Below the pieces are notes generated by a model. The model saw nothing but the letters and a program-made list of their open reading frames with translations. It ran no database searches and had not been told where the DNA came from. The position numbers and the translations under genes are program-made. A DNA stretch of 64,000 nucleotides from Galeruca laticollis (lineage: Eukaryota > Arthropoda > Insecta > Coleoptera > Chrysomelidae): positions 46,244,951-46,308,950 of the forward strand of contig OY998178.1 in NCBI GenBank assembly GCA_963921935.1. Direction: 5' to 3'. Within the stretch, counting starts at the first letter, position 1; every line of letters begins with the position of its first letter. Below are positions 31,996 to 44,210 of this stretch, in pieces.

Positions 31996-33500
31996 TAAAA
32001 CATGTAATAAAATATTGACTTTGCTCCAACTAGCTTGCCAATATCATTTAAGCTTTTAAATGAAACAAATTGCGCCTCTATTAATGCTACTGCTACTATG
32101 GTATCAATACAAATAATGCTAGCGGTAGCACATTCAATTTATATTTAAATAATTAACTATATTTTGTTCAGTATCATTTATTATATGTATATTTAACAAT
32201 ATTTGTAATCACATATTAATAAATAACGTTCGAATTATCTAAAAAAAGCTAATTTCATTCAAGATTTTGACCCGTAAAAAAGTCTTTGTCGGCCGATCAA
32301 AATAGTTATTTGTAAAACAAGTGTCACAATGACTCATTTTGTATTCGTGTATAAAAGATACTTCATTATAACATTGTTTACAGTGTCATAATGCAGTCTC
32401 TTTGAACACTTTTTTAGTAATTTGTAGTGTCATACAGTTGGTTATTGTATGTAGTATGTATTTTTATTTGACATTTAACCTTGAAACAAATAATATAATG
32501 GTCTAGCGTTGTTCTAGCTAGCAAATTATTATATTGAATGGTCTTAAACGTAAATTTGAATAAATTATATATTAAAAAAATTAATAAATAAGGTACGCTA
32601 ACGTTTATTCATCAATAATTTGTAAATTTTTTCTTTTCATATTGTATAGGATCAATATATAGGTATACATAACGATCTATTTTTGGGATAAATTATCAGA
32701 TATCTATGTGAAGATGTATTATAGAAATAATTCTGTTCATGATATAATATAAATAGGTCGCAACCATATACGAAGAAGCTCTTTTTTAAACAAATAACCA
32801 CCCCCTGTTTGCTTAAATGAAAGTTTGTTTACAATTTACACAATTATTCGTTCATAATATTCCAAAAGTCAAAAGTGCTGAATAAAACCAACTTTGATCC
32901 GATCAATCAGGAATCTACAGAATGCCGACTTAAATTCAAACCACTCCTCCCAGTTTAAAAACAGAGATTATGTAATTCTATTTTATTTAAAAAATTAAAT
33001 AAATGCGAATTATAGAAAATATTCTGTAAAACTTATGTCACAATGACTTTCTGTAGTACTCGTGATTTGTGCAACTCACCGCTTCGCGGTTCGTTGAGAA
33101 CCTACATAAAAGAACTTTTCTAGAAATGATTGAAATTAATAAACATGATAACTGTATGAAGAAAAGAAGTGACATTGATGACTTAAGTTCCATACACCCC
33201 TAAATTTTGAAAATTTCAAAAAAAAATTAAATTAACTGACATTTAGTTTGCCTATTTTCTACTTTTTTCTACATCCTTGGAAAAATTCTTTTCTTAAGAA
33301 TATTTTCAATGTTTTTTATTAATGTTAAAGTAGTTCTAAACTCAACTTCCATACCTTGCACATTTTCCAAAACTTAATAATACTTCATATGTTTTGACGT
33401 CTAGGATTTTAACCGTTAACCGTTGTTTATGAAAAAATTTAACTTAATTGGTTCACCTGAATTTACATGAGATGAAAAAATCAAGTTTTTATAAACTCAT
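31996..33500. other. Non-coding stretch
   Basis: AT-rich with no supported gene or element up to the third Helentron-like copy. Confidence 0.35.
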
Positions 33501-34472
33501 ATTACTTTTCCGCCCAACCTTTATATATGCGAGAAAAGTATTGGTTTACCCCAAAAAAAGTTGGAATTTTGAATTTTTTTTGAACACGAAAAAACGGTTT
33601 TTAGAAAAAAAATCCTGTGTGTATGTTGTCGTCGTCGTCGTCGGCCACTTTTCCTTACATGTCTTGATAGCACGATACAGCCTCCGGTGTACAATAAGTC
33701 AGCAATTTTATGATCGAATATTGTTAAGGAAATGTCACAGATGATCCCTATTGATTTTCAGTTCACCAGAGCCAGTACAACGGAGGCTATGGTACTTGAA
33801 GTACGACATTTTGTCATTTTTTGAGAAATTTCAGTTTGTTAGCACGATACAGCCTCCGGAGCTCAACGAGTCACCGATTTTATGATTGAATATCATTCAG
33901 GGCATCTCAGTGATGAACCCTATTGATTTTCAGCTCACCAGAGCCAATACAACAGATGCTACAGTACTTTAAGTACGATATTTTTGTCATTTTTGGAGAA
34001 GTTTCAGTTTGTTAGCACGATACAGCCCTCGGAGTATATACAAGTGACCAATTTTATGATCGGATATTATTCAGAGCATCTCAAAGATGAACCCTATTGA
34101 TATTCAGCTCACTAAAGCCAGTACAGCGGGTGTTATGGTACTTGAAGTACCAAATTTTTGTCATTTTTGGAGAATTTTCAGTTTGTTAGCACGATACAGC
34201 CTCCAGAGAGTATACGATTGATGAATATTATGATTGAATTTTGTTCAAGGTGTTTCACAGATCTACCCTATTGATTTTCAGTTGATTAGAGCGAGTACAG
34301 CGGGTCCTATAAATCCAGAAATACTAAGTTTTTGGTTATTTTTGGAGAAATTTCGGTTTATTAGCACGATACATCCCCCGAAGTGTATACAAGTAATAAT
34401 TTTATGATAGAATATTGTTTAGGGCCACAGATGCGGAAAAGATAGTTTTAATCCTTAAAACCTTTTATTTTA
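33501..34472 (+). mobile_element. Helentron-like (HINE) repeat, copy 3, five units
   Basis: Same family as 10241, with five ~172-bp units (CACGATACAG anchors near 33670, 33842, 34017, 34189 and 34365) and a shortened GTC tract. The right inverted motif is degenerate (GCGGAAAAGA) and the hairpin GTTTTAA-TCC-TTAAAAC is intact. A perfect palindrome GGTACTTGAAGTACC lies at about 34137. It sits between two Crypton relics. Confidence 0.7.
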
Positions 34473-35125
34473 TTCTTAGAATTCGTTATAAAATCTAAAT
34501 AAGCAACAATTTGTTCAAAAGGGAAAAATGATTCTACACTTGTTTACTTCTGAAATATTTTAATTACTATAAAAGAACTCAAGTCGAATTTAACTATCTA
34601 TTTAAAACATTTTAAAATCCATTCAATTTACTTCTTAAGAAACAAGTTGGGATTCTTAGTCACAAAATTTTTTATAAAATAATAATTTTAAAAGTGAAAA
34701 TGTAGTCCAAAAAATTCAAACAGACGGTCTAGTTTCCGGATGTGATATTTATGTCGTTAGATATACTATATGTTCCCATTTTGCCACATTCTACCCTCTC
34801 GTCAGACCAAGGCCAGGGTTGTTTAGCACGAAGCATTTACACCGTTGCCAGATGTGGTAGTCTAAAATAGATGGCGGCACTTACCAATGAAGTAAAATTA
34901 TATTTGCGGTTTGGATTTTAGAGAAATCTAGACATTTTTATGAAAAAATTAAACAGTAAAAAATAAAGCATATTTCCATTTTTAAATATATGTTATTATG
35001 ACATACTAGCTAGAGCTACATGTTTGAAGTTCCTACACGCAGAATTATAAATTAATATATCAATTAAAAGGACTAGAACTAATTTCATTTACCAAAGTCA
35101 GGAATCGTAATCCCATATTTTCCAA
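34473..35125. other. Non-coding stretch
   Basis: Nothing recognised between the Helentron-like copy and the second Crypton relic. Confidence 0.35.
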
Positions 35126-35840
35126 TATGATGGTGGTATTCAGGCCTCTTGGTCTATCCGAAAACTTTTCCCCGATCTCTCTGTGGGCTAATTATTCTAT
35201 GATGAAGAAGACTTTAATAATAAATAAGAATATTAATATTTGTAATTTTCACAAATTATGCAAGTATTTAAAGGGTACCATAAAAAACCAGTGGGATAAC
35301 TAGAGAAAATGACCTAAAATTTATTTATGAGACACCAAATGAAATGTTTTTAATGAGCATGGTCGCATTATTATTTGGTGTATTTGGTGGATGTCGGCAG
35401 CAAGGACTTGTAAATATGTTAGTCACACATGTAGAAGATAGAAAATCAGTCTTTGTTGTAACGGTGCAAGAAACCAAAACTGACAAAAAACAAGTTTTCT
35501 CCATTGCTAATGAAGACGAAATGAAGAGTTTGAAACTTATAAGAGATTATATTTATTTGCGGCCACATGGCAGCTCAGACAAAGACTATTTTTAAACTAA
35601 AAACGAAACCGCTGTATTGTACAACCTATTGGAAAAACACATTTAGGAAAATTCCCTGTATTATTGCAAAATATTTGGTTATGAACAACCCCGAAAAGTA
35701 AACTGGTCATGGTTTACGTCGAACATCGGCAACTAGCAGAACATGGAGCAAGTATGAGTACGCTGAAGCGCCATGGAGGATGGAAGAGTACCACAGTTGC
35801 TGAAGGATATTTAGAGGATAGCATATCCTCAAAAAAATAG
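35126..35840 (+). pseudogene. Crypton-type tyrosine recombinase relic 2
   Basis: Ordered blocks of the same family as at 31165: LWANYSMMKKTLIINKN and FHKLCKYLKG (core-binding domain), then the open frame 35344-35595 with GVFGGCRQQGLVNMLVTHVE (first catalytic Arg in GCRQQ), VQETKTDKKQVFSI and YIYLRP, then TGHGLRRTSAT (HxxR), LKRHGGWKSTTVAEGYLEDS with the second His and the nucleophile Tyr, and a stop at 35838-35840. All catalytic residues of the recombinase can be seen, but in different frames, with a deletion before the HxxR box. It is a separate insertion from relic 1, 3.3 kb away in the same orientation. Confidence 0.78.
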
Positions 35841-38129
35841 GTTTCAAGGATTTTGGCAGGCGTATAATCTGGATCTCGCATTTCCTTATAGAAACTAGAG
35901 TCCCAGACAATGAATCATGAGTCAACCTTTGTATTAAGGAATACTATGCAAATACAACCAAATAATATATAAACGTGAATTTATATATTTTTTATTTTGT
36001 TAATAAAGAATAAGTTAATATAAAACTGTTTTTGCGCCTTAATGCCCGCACGGGCATAATGTCATCCATTATGTAGATGTTAAAAATACAATAATGTACT
36101 GGTATGACATAAACACTATTAATGAAAGACTAGATCCAATATCAAAATGTGTACTTGACTTATCTGCTATCCCTGGGACTATTTGTCAGGGGATTCTCAT
36201 CCAGAAAATGTTTGGGGTAATTAACTATCAATTTAGAGTCGAGTGTACAATCTTATCAAATATCCAGTACCTGAATGAGGAAAACATATTTCTGGCGGAC
36301 ACCAAAATAGAAAGAGGCAAAAAATTGAGAGTAGAAGAAAAACCAATAAAAAGGGTCTAAAAAGGCAATTGTAATGAGTATTTAATTGAATTGTTACTTC
36401 TTTTGTATTCTCATTAGCTAAAGACTCACCTTGGTTGGTATGGGGCCATAAAATATGGCTTTCAATAGAAGTTGTGTTTAAACCGGAATTTTGTCAAGTA
36501 ATATTGTAAAAACTATATCCAAACCATTTTATCCTTAATTTTACTATAAAATCTCTGACAATAGAATCTGCCAACATAGTATAGACAGTGTCTAGACAAT
36601 GAATCATTATTTGCCGGCCGTCCGACAGATTAAATTGAATAAATCATTCAGTTTAATTTGTTCAAATATTGGATTTGAAATTATCGTGAATATTTCTTAT
36701 TAATTGCTACTCCTTGTACAATACTGAAGTGTTGTGTTAACCTGTCTCGGTGTATCTATATTTTTATCGATGCAATACTTTTGAACAAGAGTTCATAAAT
36801 ATCATTCCAATTCGATTTGTAACAACACGAATGGTGTTAGATTCTCGTCTACAATTATGATACAAAATAACAACCAGCAGTGAAATAACTTCATTAAAAA
36901 TGATAAATGATATCTTGTAGTATCAAACTGGGATCCTTTCTATTTAATGATTGTAAATGTCGGAAAGATGAAAGGCATTCCGAGATTAATTATAGTAATT
37001 TGAAGGGTTTATGAAACTTGCTGCAGTAATTATAACTAAGATTTTGTCATAGAAACAAAGTGTACCAGTAAATCGGGTAAGATTATTCGTGACTGATGAG
37101 ATTTGTTTGATTTCTGGATGGATAAAAGCTCTATTGTATTTTGTAATGCATATAACAATGAAGGTATAATGTTATTTTATTTAAACGCTAACTAAACAAC
37201 ATTTAGTTCATTATCTGATCAGTTTGCTCTACTAATTTTTAATTAATACATTTTATATTAACTTTATTTATGATTACCATAGATTCAGCAAAACAATCCA
37301 CGTGGTCATTTTATCTACCCAGTTTCTGTAAAAGCAAGTAATGTAAAATACTGACCTAGAGCGGAAATTTTGAATATTGTAATAAAGGAAATTCAAAGAA
37401 TAATATTCATCATTATTTCGGTATTAAGTAGATAAAAATGGGTATATTTCCATCAAAACAGAACAAATCCAAATAATCCATTTACAAGTAAAAGAAAAAT
37501 TAAAATCTGATTCAGTTTTTGTGAAAACCAATATATGTGTCATGCTTTTGACAAGGTCTTGATAAGACCGTTGGTCGATTTTTTTTAAACGCGCGTTTAT
37601 TATTCGAACATCAAACACAAATTTCAACAAAATATTCACAAATAATATCAAAGTGAGATTAAGAGCAGTTGTTTTAATTGAAAAATGAAATTAATTTATC
37701 AAGGCTGGCTAAATTTGAAAATAAAATGTATTGAAAAGTGAATTTAGTGAAAGTTTATAATTATGTTTTCATAGTCGTTTCAGTATCGTTCAGAGGTGAA
37801 ATTTATTAATATTGATAGGGTTTAACACTAATCTGAGTAACCAATGAAAAATAGCTACATTGAAGTTTATTGATATGTATAATAAGAACTAAGAATATAA
37901 CTAAACGGAATAGAAATTACGACGTGTCTACAGTTTGAATAGTACGTACAAGTATTACTACGTCAAAAAGTACCGGGAATCAGACAAAGTGAGGAAAAAT
38001 ATTATTATTTAACCAAATTTATTAGATCGCTTCCAAAATAGGCCCATACTGCAATATAACACTCAAAACAAACGAATATTTCATCAATAGCAATATTATT
38101 AGACTATAGTTTTCGCCACGAATTATCTT
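35841..38129. other. Non-coding stretch with one unidentified short ORF
   Basis: The only notable frame is 36094-36360 (+), 88 residues starting MYWYDINTINERLDPISKCV, which matches nothing I know and may be random. Otherwise AT-rich, no element recognised. Confidence 0.3.
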
Positions 38130-38330
38130 TTATATCTTCTATCGACTAAAGAAGGGTAATTTAAGTTCTAAAAAGAGAAAAAAGTCGGCAGGAGCGATTC
38201 CAAGGCAATATGGAGGCTGTTCGATGACATTTGTTGACTTATTGGTTAAAAAATCGTTCACAACGATAGTGCGCTGTGGCATCGTAAGCGTTACGTAAGA
38301 TTTATAATGCAACATTCAAGATAGATGTTT
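38130..38330 (-). pseudogene. mariner transposase relic, C-terminal catalytic part
   Basis: Read on the minus strand: a degraded MLHHDNAPAH block, then VVNDFLTNKSTNVIEQPPY, APADFFLF and LELKLPFF. This is the mariner stretch running from the second to the third catalytic Asp (the PADFFLFPKLK box). The DN of the second Asp block is destroyed. Only ~200 bp are recognisable, with no terminal repeats. Confidence 0.7.
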
Positions 38331-38970
38331 TTTCCGACCTATTTTCAAAAGCCTTCACTTGAGATGAACAAAATATACCATTGTGAAAAAACTAAATGAT
38401 TCATAACACTCCTCATGGATGTAGGGGACGATTGTGCAATCTAGCGACAATACGGTCTTTAAAATGATGTTACAATATCTTTTATCTCTGTCAAATCAAT
38501 AATCAAGTATACCGGAATCTAATTAATCACGTACAGGGTAATACATTTGAAAGTACTTTGCCATTTCACCAATGAAATGAATTCTCCTTTTCTTGGTACC
38601 CTATCTGTGACTACACTTTAACTGTCGTCATGGCACGACAACAGCTCTAAAGAGTATTTGTCCATTGTCTGATGTTGCGCATCCATTGAAATTTATTGCG
38701 TCCTATACATCTCTCTCTTTCAACCTCACACCATAATAATTGAAGCGCTCGGGCGCAAAACATGGTAAATGACATTTTTTGAAAATTTCACATTAGTGCA
38801 TTCTTCACTCACTGTAATATCAAACTTCGGCCATCTGCTCATAGATGCCGCCACCTGTCACGCATAAATAAGCTGTTAAGTGACGTTTGCGTCAACTTTA
38901 GCGCGTAAAACTTGTTATACGCAGCAGTTGTTTTGGCGCTCTGTGAAATTTGTTTCGCTTGACAAGAAAA
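38331..38970. other. Upstream region of the DDE-like gene
   Basis: No coding. The last ~150 bases before the ATG at 38971 are less AT-rich (GCCGCCACCTGTCACGC, GTTTGCGTCAACTTTAGCGC) and may contain a promoter or an element end. Confidence 0.35.
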
Positions 38971-40749
38971 ATGGCTGATTTTATTGATGTGTCCTCACCA
39001 GAGGAAGTATTTGAAGGTTCTGATTCGGTCCCAGAGTTTGTTGCAGAAGAAACATCCTCAGAAAGTTCAGAAGAAGAGCAGGTAAGTTTTGAGGTTATGA
39101 TTTAACTCAGCATATAAAACCTGTTAGGTAATTTCACATAACATGTTTTACTTGCAATATGCTTTATGCTGTTATGTGGTTTCACTTAACATGTTTTATA
39201 TACTTATAATGTGAACTTTGTTGTAGGCTAACATCGTTCAGCGGTGAAGAAAGAGAATTAAACAGCTCAACCGGCAGAGTCGAACGAAAAATGCTGGACA
39301 GTGCTACAAGAAATATGGAGGAAGCGGTCAAGAAGTCGCAAAAAAGTTACCGGGCCCTCCTTGTATTTGCAAATTAGAATGCTGGAACAAACTTTCAGAA
39401 GCTGAACGGAATCATTATTCTCTGAATTTTGGGAACTTGGTAGTTATGATCTACGAAATACTCATCATCACGGCTGCATAACTAGAATGGGTGTTAAACG
39501 ACGAACGAAGGAAAGAGATCTATTCTGTTTCTTTGAATGGTAGTCCAATACAAATTTGCAAAATGGCTTTTATCTCTCTTCGTGGTATTAGTAGAGGACG
39601 AGTATAATATATCGTAAATAAACTAAAAAACGCATGTATGGTTCCAGAGAGAGATCGAAGAGGAAAGCATTGGAAGCAAAAAAAATCTTTAGAAGAAGAT
39701 ACTGATAGAGTTCACAATTTTATACGCAGTTTGCCCTGATATGAAAGACACTATAGTAGAAACAAGAATCCAAATAAAGAGTATATGAGTCTCGAATATA
39801 ACATAAACATATTATATGAACATTATCTTAAAAAATGCCAAGAAGATACTGTTTGTGTCTGCAGGTAAATTCAGGAGAGTTTTTGTTGAAGACTACAATA
39901 TCTCATTTAAAACACCAAATATGATGAGTTCGCAGTTAACATAAACTCTGCTAAATAATTAGGAGACGAGGAAAAACATAAGGAACTGGAGAATATGGAG
40001 GAAGTTCATTTGAGAATAGCAGAGGCAGCAAGAGCAGCTCTCAAACAAGCAGTAGATGAGGCCAAGAGCGAAAGTGTACATGTAATAACCTTTGGATTTG
40101 CAACAGGCTCTGCCTACACCAACACTGACAGCTAACCCATGTTTTTACAAGAAGAAGGTCTCGTGTTATAACTTCAGTGTTCATTGCTGTAGCAAACCTG
40201 AGCAAGGCTACTTCTTTTTTGGAATGAGTCTGTCGTTAAACGAGGGTCCGCTGAGATAGCGAGTTGCCTGAAAAAACACTTTGAGAAGTTTCATATCCGC
40301 GCCGATGTTTTGTATGCCTTTTCTGATAACTGTTGCGGACAAAACAAAAATTGGATAATCGTAGCTTCTGCTATTAGCTTCCGGAAGATTCAAGAAAATC
40401 ATGCATATTTTTCCACAGGTGGGACATACAATGTTACCCAGGGACAGGGATTTTGCCCTGGTTGAGAAATATGCAAAAGCCAAAACGGCAATATTCCCCT
40501 TTTGAATGGGAAGGTGTTTTGAGAAAATCTCAAAAGAAACATCCATTTATCGTTACCAGAATTTAAAGAAAATATGTTTTGAATTTTGCACAGCTAAAAG
40601 AAAACTTCGCTCAATCGAAGTTTGGTATTAGTAATTGTGTACAGCAGGAGTTCAATGTTGATAATCTATAATCAAGCATGTCACTGGAAGAGGACTTTCA
40701 AAATGATTTGCCAGGAATGTATCCAACGGATTCATCTATAGATGAGTGA
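38971..40749 (+). pseudogene. Spliced gene of a multi-copy insect family with a DDE-like acidic triad
   Basis: Exon 1 (38971-39081) encodes MADFIDVSSPEEVFEGSDSV and a Glu/Ser-rich tail, ending at GTAAGT; the intron ends TTGTTGTAG at 39226. Exon 2 has RTKNAGQCYKKYGGSGQEV, KKLPGPPCICKLECW (Cys cluster), NKLSEAERNHY and FWELGSYDL. Later parts, in shifting frames: AARAALKQAVDEAK, VHVITFDLQQALPTPTLTAN, CFYKKKVSCYNFSVHCC, FSDNCCGQNKNW and VGHTMLPRDRDFALVEKYA, ending TDSSIDE-stop at 40749. I know this as a frequent unnamed protein of insects; the acidic residues in FDLQ, SDNC and DRDF..VE are arranged like a DDE nuclease, so it may be a transposase or its domesticated relative. Stops and single-base indels (near 39238, 39550, 40092, 40217) make this copy non-functional. 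Confidence 0.6.
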
Positions 40750-41847
40750 AAATTGGCGCATGTAACGTCATGCCTTCAATGGATTCCTCCAGTGCATCAT
40801 CCTTTCTATTTTTTGCTTAAGTCATAAGTCATAGGTTTCATCCGTTTTTCTTCTCTTTGACACATATGTATTTTCTGTTTCGTTTTATATTTTATTTATG
40901 TAATAAAATCCATTTTTATTTCTATTTGTATTTGTGTTCTCGAATAAACTATGTTATTTTAGAACAAGCTTTTCATTTATACCAAAAAAACAAGAAAAAC
41001 TTGTCAAGTAGCATTTTTTTGAACTAAAATCATCTATAAAACACACACAAAAATTAATCCAGTGTGGTTTGGTGTTAATAAGTTGACTAATATATAGTTC
41101 CATGACTTTTAGCACTGTTATCAGGAAAATGCATTTTTGATAATTTTTTTTATTTGTACCGAATCTAAAGAAAAATTTGAATTATGTTACTTACCATATT
41201 TTATTCCCGAGCACTTCAATTAACAGAATAACTGTTATTTCGGTCCTCTGACTATATGCCCCAAATATTCGTAAATGAGATGACATTCACTCAAAAAATT
41301 GGTACAAACTCAACATCCAAAAGTATGAAGAGTTTAAACAGGAATGTAATATTGAAAATTATCATCTTTTCATAGGTAAACATATCAAACTAACAATAAC
41401 AAGTCAGCAAAAATTAATTTAAGTTTGCAACACAGAATAATTTTCTGACCGGCCTATAGTCAAACTTTAAAATTTTTATTACTATTTGTACACCCTATAT
41501 CACTCAATTTATATATTCTAATCAACGGTCACTACGCTTCTTCCATATCTCAATATTCAGGAGCTGTTCCTTGAAGTTTTCTTTTTTTTTCCTTAGCTAT
41601 TTTTATTGGACTAAGAAACTTGTTGTGAAAAGCTAAATCGCTGGCTTATTTTAGTTACTTGACGTAATTTGAAAAACATTTTTCTTTGTAGTTTCGAAAC
41701 CCACACTCAAGTTATTTTTGTTACCCTCAAAGGAAATTTGTTGAAATCAGGTCTTACATGATCGACCGGAAAATTGAGTCACGGGAAATAAGTGAATTTC
41801 ACACGTGAGGATGAAGAGAAAGGAAAGATCCTTATTAAAAATGAAGA
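40750..41847. other. Non-coding stretch
   Basis: AT-rich, no supported feature. AATAAA-like signals around 40902 may be the 3' end of the preceding gene. Confidence 0.35.
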
Positions 41848-42240
41848 TTGTGTGTTGCTGGAACAAACAGGCGAATTAATGTTTTTTCCGTTCCTACATT
41901 GTTTTTTAATAAAAATTTCATAACGCTAAGATATTTTCCTATTATTTTGGACAAAATAGCGGTTTGGAATCGTGTAAGAGTGGCGAAAGATATGCTCAAG
42001 TACAAATTGCTTCCATATGGTAAGGGAAAGTGTATTTTTGGAACTACGTAAAGTACCTAACAGAGTTCTGTAAAACCACGATATAATGTTCAAGCTTGTT
42101 TTGTGATGATAATGCACGACCTACGGATGATTACTAATATCTGACAAGTTTCAAATTGTGAGATCTGTTTGACCTGCTCAAAGTCCAGATTTAAATCCGA
42201 TCGAACATGAGAGTGGGAGTATATCCTACCTAAGCGATAA
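41848..42240 (+). pseudogene. Tc1-like transposase relic
   Basis: Clear family blocks are near the end: FCDDNARPT (the QDNARPH box with the second catalytic Asp, about 42098-42124) and PAQSPDLNPIEHE (third catalytic Glu, about 42173-42215), where the usual W before PAQ is a TGA. Upstream, MLKYKLLPYGKGK could be the block that normally precedes. Stops lie between the blocks and no terminal repeats were seen. Confidence 0.65.
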
Positions 42241-43854
42241 AACCTTTTGGCAAATTAACTATCTTGTTTGAGGTTTGTTATTATTTTAATGGAACACTAC
42301 ACCTTTTGTCTCGACCCATTCTGAGCTTTTATTATCAAGTGAATCATTCGTTATGTACAGCTGGTATTATCGTTATGTTGTCCGGTAGGAGATCTGTGAA
42401 AATATTGTTACGGTTTGAAGAAACGTATAGAGTTTCATCAATTATTTGCCATTATTTGAGTTTGAATTAAGAGGGTAAACACTTACCGCTGATATCAATC
42501 AAGTCACTAATTCCGTTTTCAATTATCTACTAACCCTTTACAATGTTTACATTGTGAAGATGTCAAGTACAATAGAGGTTGACCTTGAGAAAGAGACTTC
42601 TTCTGTTCCAAAGTTTTCAAATTGACATAATTGTGCCTACCTTGGTTAAGGTTTAATTGATTAGTTGATCACCACTAATTCTCTAGTTAAAAGAACTGAC
42701 AATTTCCGTTTGCTGTTTCTTGGTTTTTTTGTTTGGTCGTGAAAAGGCTGGTTTTCTTTGGGCCATGTGGTCTCTATGAATCTCGATTTAAATCGGATTT
42801 TTAGAGCCTAAACTGAAAAGGTAGATAAAGTATTTTATACAGCATATCATAGGTTGATTCCCACATTAGTGGATTTACATACTTTGCTACCTACCTGAAA
42901 AGCCATACTTCAACTACGGCCTTCTTTTGTCAGCCTTCACTGCTACTCAGCAAACCTTCCGGGACACAAATCCCACAACCTCCTAGATTCGGAAACTAAT
43001 CCATCATCTTCTAGAGGGGCTCAAGGCAGACACACATTTTAGCTCGTACCTGGTAATCATTTAGGAGAAGAAGCACACCTACATATTCTAGCCGCCTTCA
43101 TAGAAACAAACAAGTAAGATCTAACCTGTACTTTACGGTTATAGTAAATAGTCCGGCCTGCTTTGGTGCGTTTCCTAGGCTGTTCCCTTTGGCACCTTGA
43201 ATCTAGCTGAACCTACTGTACATGAGATTGTGGAAACCATTATCTTTTAACCGCTAAATTGATATACAACCACCTCACTTAGGGTTTAGTTTAATCTCAA
43301 AATTTCCTAGCCTATTTAGTAAGAGAACTAGTTTTATTAATCTAAACAAATTGTACACCAAATAGTACTACTTGGGAAGTATCTTTTATCGTTCAGTGTA
43401 TAATCATCGCTATTTCTTCAACTGTGTACAATAATGTGAATGGGCACTCTTATTAAATATATACCTAACATTGATAGAGATTCTTGATAAACCCACACAA
43501 CTCTCCGGAAAATCATAAAAGTAAGTAGCTAGCCAGGTATTTGAAATCAAAGTAGCACTGAAAAGATTAACTCCATTCCCTCCCTGTGTCAATTCGGGTA
43601 AAAAGGAAGGTATAAAGGATATAAATATAACAATATTTCATTGAAATCTCACTAAACTGATATAATAACAATTTCGATGAATATCGGCGTTCTTTTTTTG
43701 CTCCATGATCTCTTGTATTAAACCGTACTGTATATAATTCATTTCACGTTCTGAATCAACGGAAAGTTGAACTTTGAGTGGACATATTAAAAAAGGAATG
43801 AATATTTACTTTACGAGAAGTACAGAAAGATTAAGAAAAATTAGTAATTGATAA
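42241..43854. other. Non-coding stretch
   Basis: A slightly C-rich section (about 42890-43200) reads in no convincing frame. No feature is supported. Confidence 0.35.
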
Positions 43855-44010
43855 TAAAGAAAAAAATTATGAAGGAATGTATGTAGAAAAAATTAATAGG
43901 CAGGAAGTTTATGTTATAACTAAAGAACTCGCGAAAAGAATTATGAAAGAATTACATGAAAGATATGGACACATAGGTTCAAGAAAGAAAACAGAGTTGT
44001 TTCGGCTTTT
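43855..44010 (+). pseudogene. Gypsy-type integrase zinc-finger fragment
   Basis: The stretch NYEGMYVEKINRQEVYVITK is followed by ELAKRIMKELHERYGHIGSRKK, the H-H part of the HHCC zinc finger that starts Gypsy integrases. The sequence then diverges before the CC pair. It may come from the same family as the relic at 26640, but 16 kb apart it is a separate fragment. Confidence 0.6.
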
Positions 44011-44210
44011 TAGTTTATCCTTACTAATCAAATCGCTGATCTTGTATGTAATTTAGTTTTACTTATGTATTTTTGGACCGCCACTTGTTCCTTTTCTTTC
44101 ACTGCTACTCCTGATTTTTCGGCGTTTCTAGTGGGCATTACAAGAACACTGTTTGGTCTGTTGTCGTACTCTCAATTTTTCAAGTCTTCAAATGTAACTT
44201 CTATCTGTAT

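Noticed and set aside
40208..40546. 112-aa minus-strand ORF
   Set aside because: It is the complement of the conserved SDNC and DRDF blocks of the DDE-like gene on the plus strand.
42890..43210. C-rich section that might encode the C-terminus of a retrotransposon
   Set aside because: No frame gave an ordered set of conserved residues; stops are frequent.
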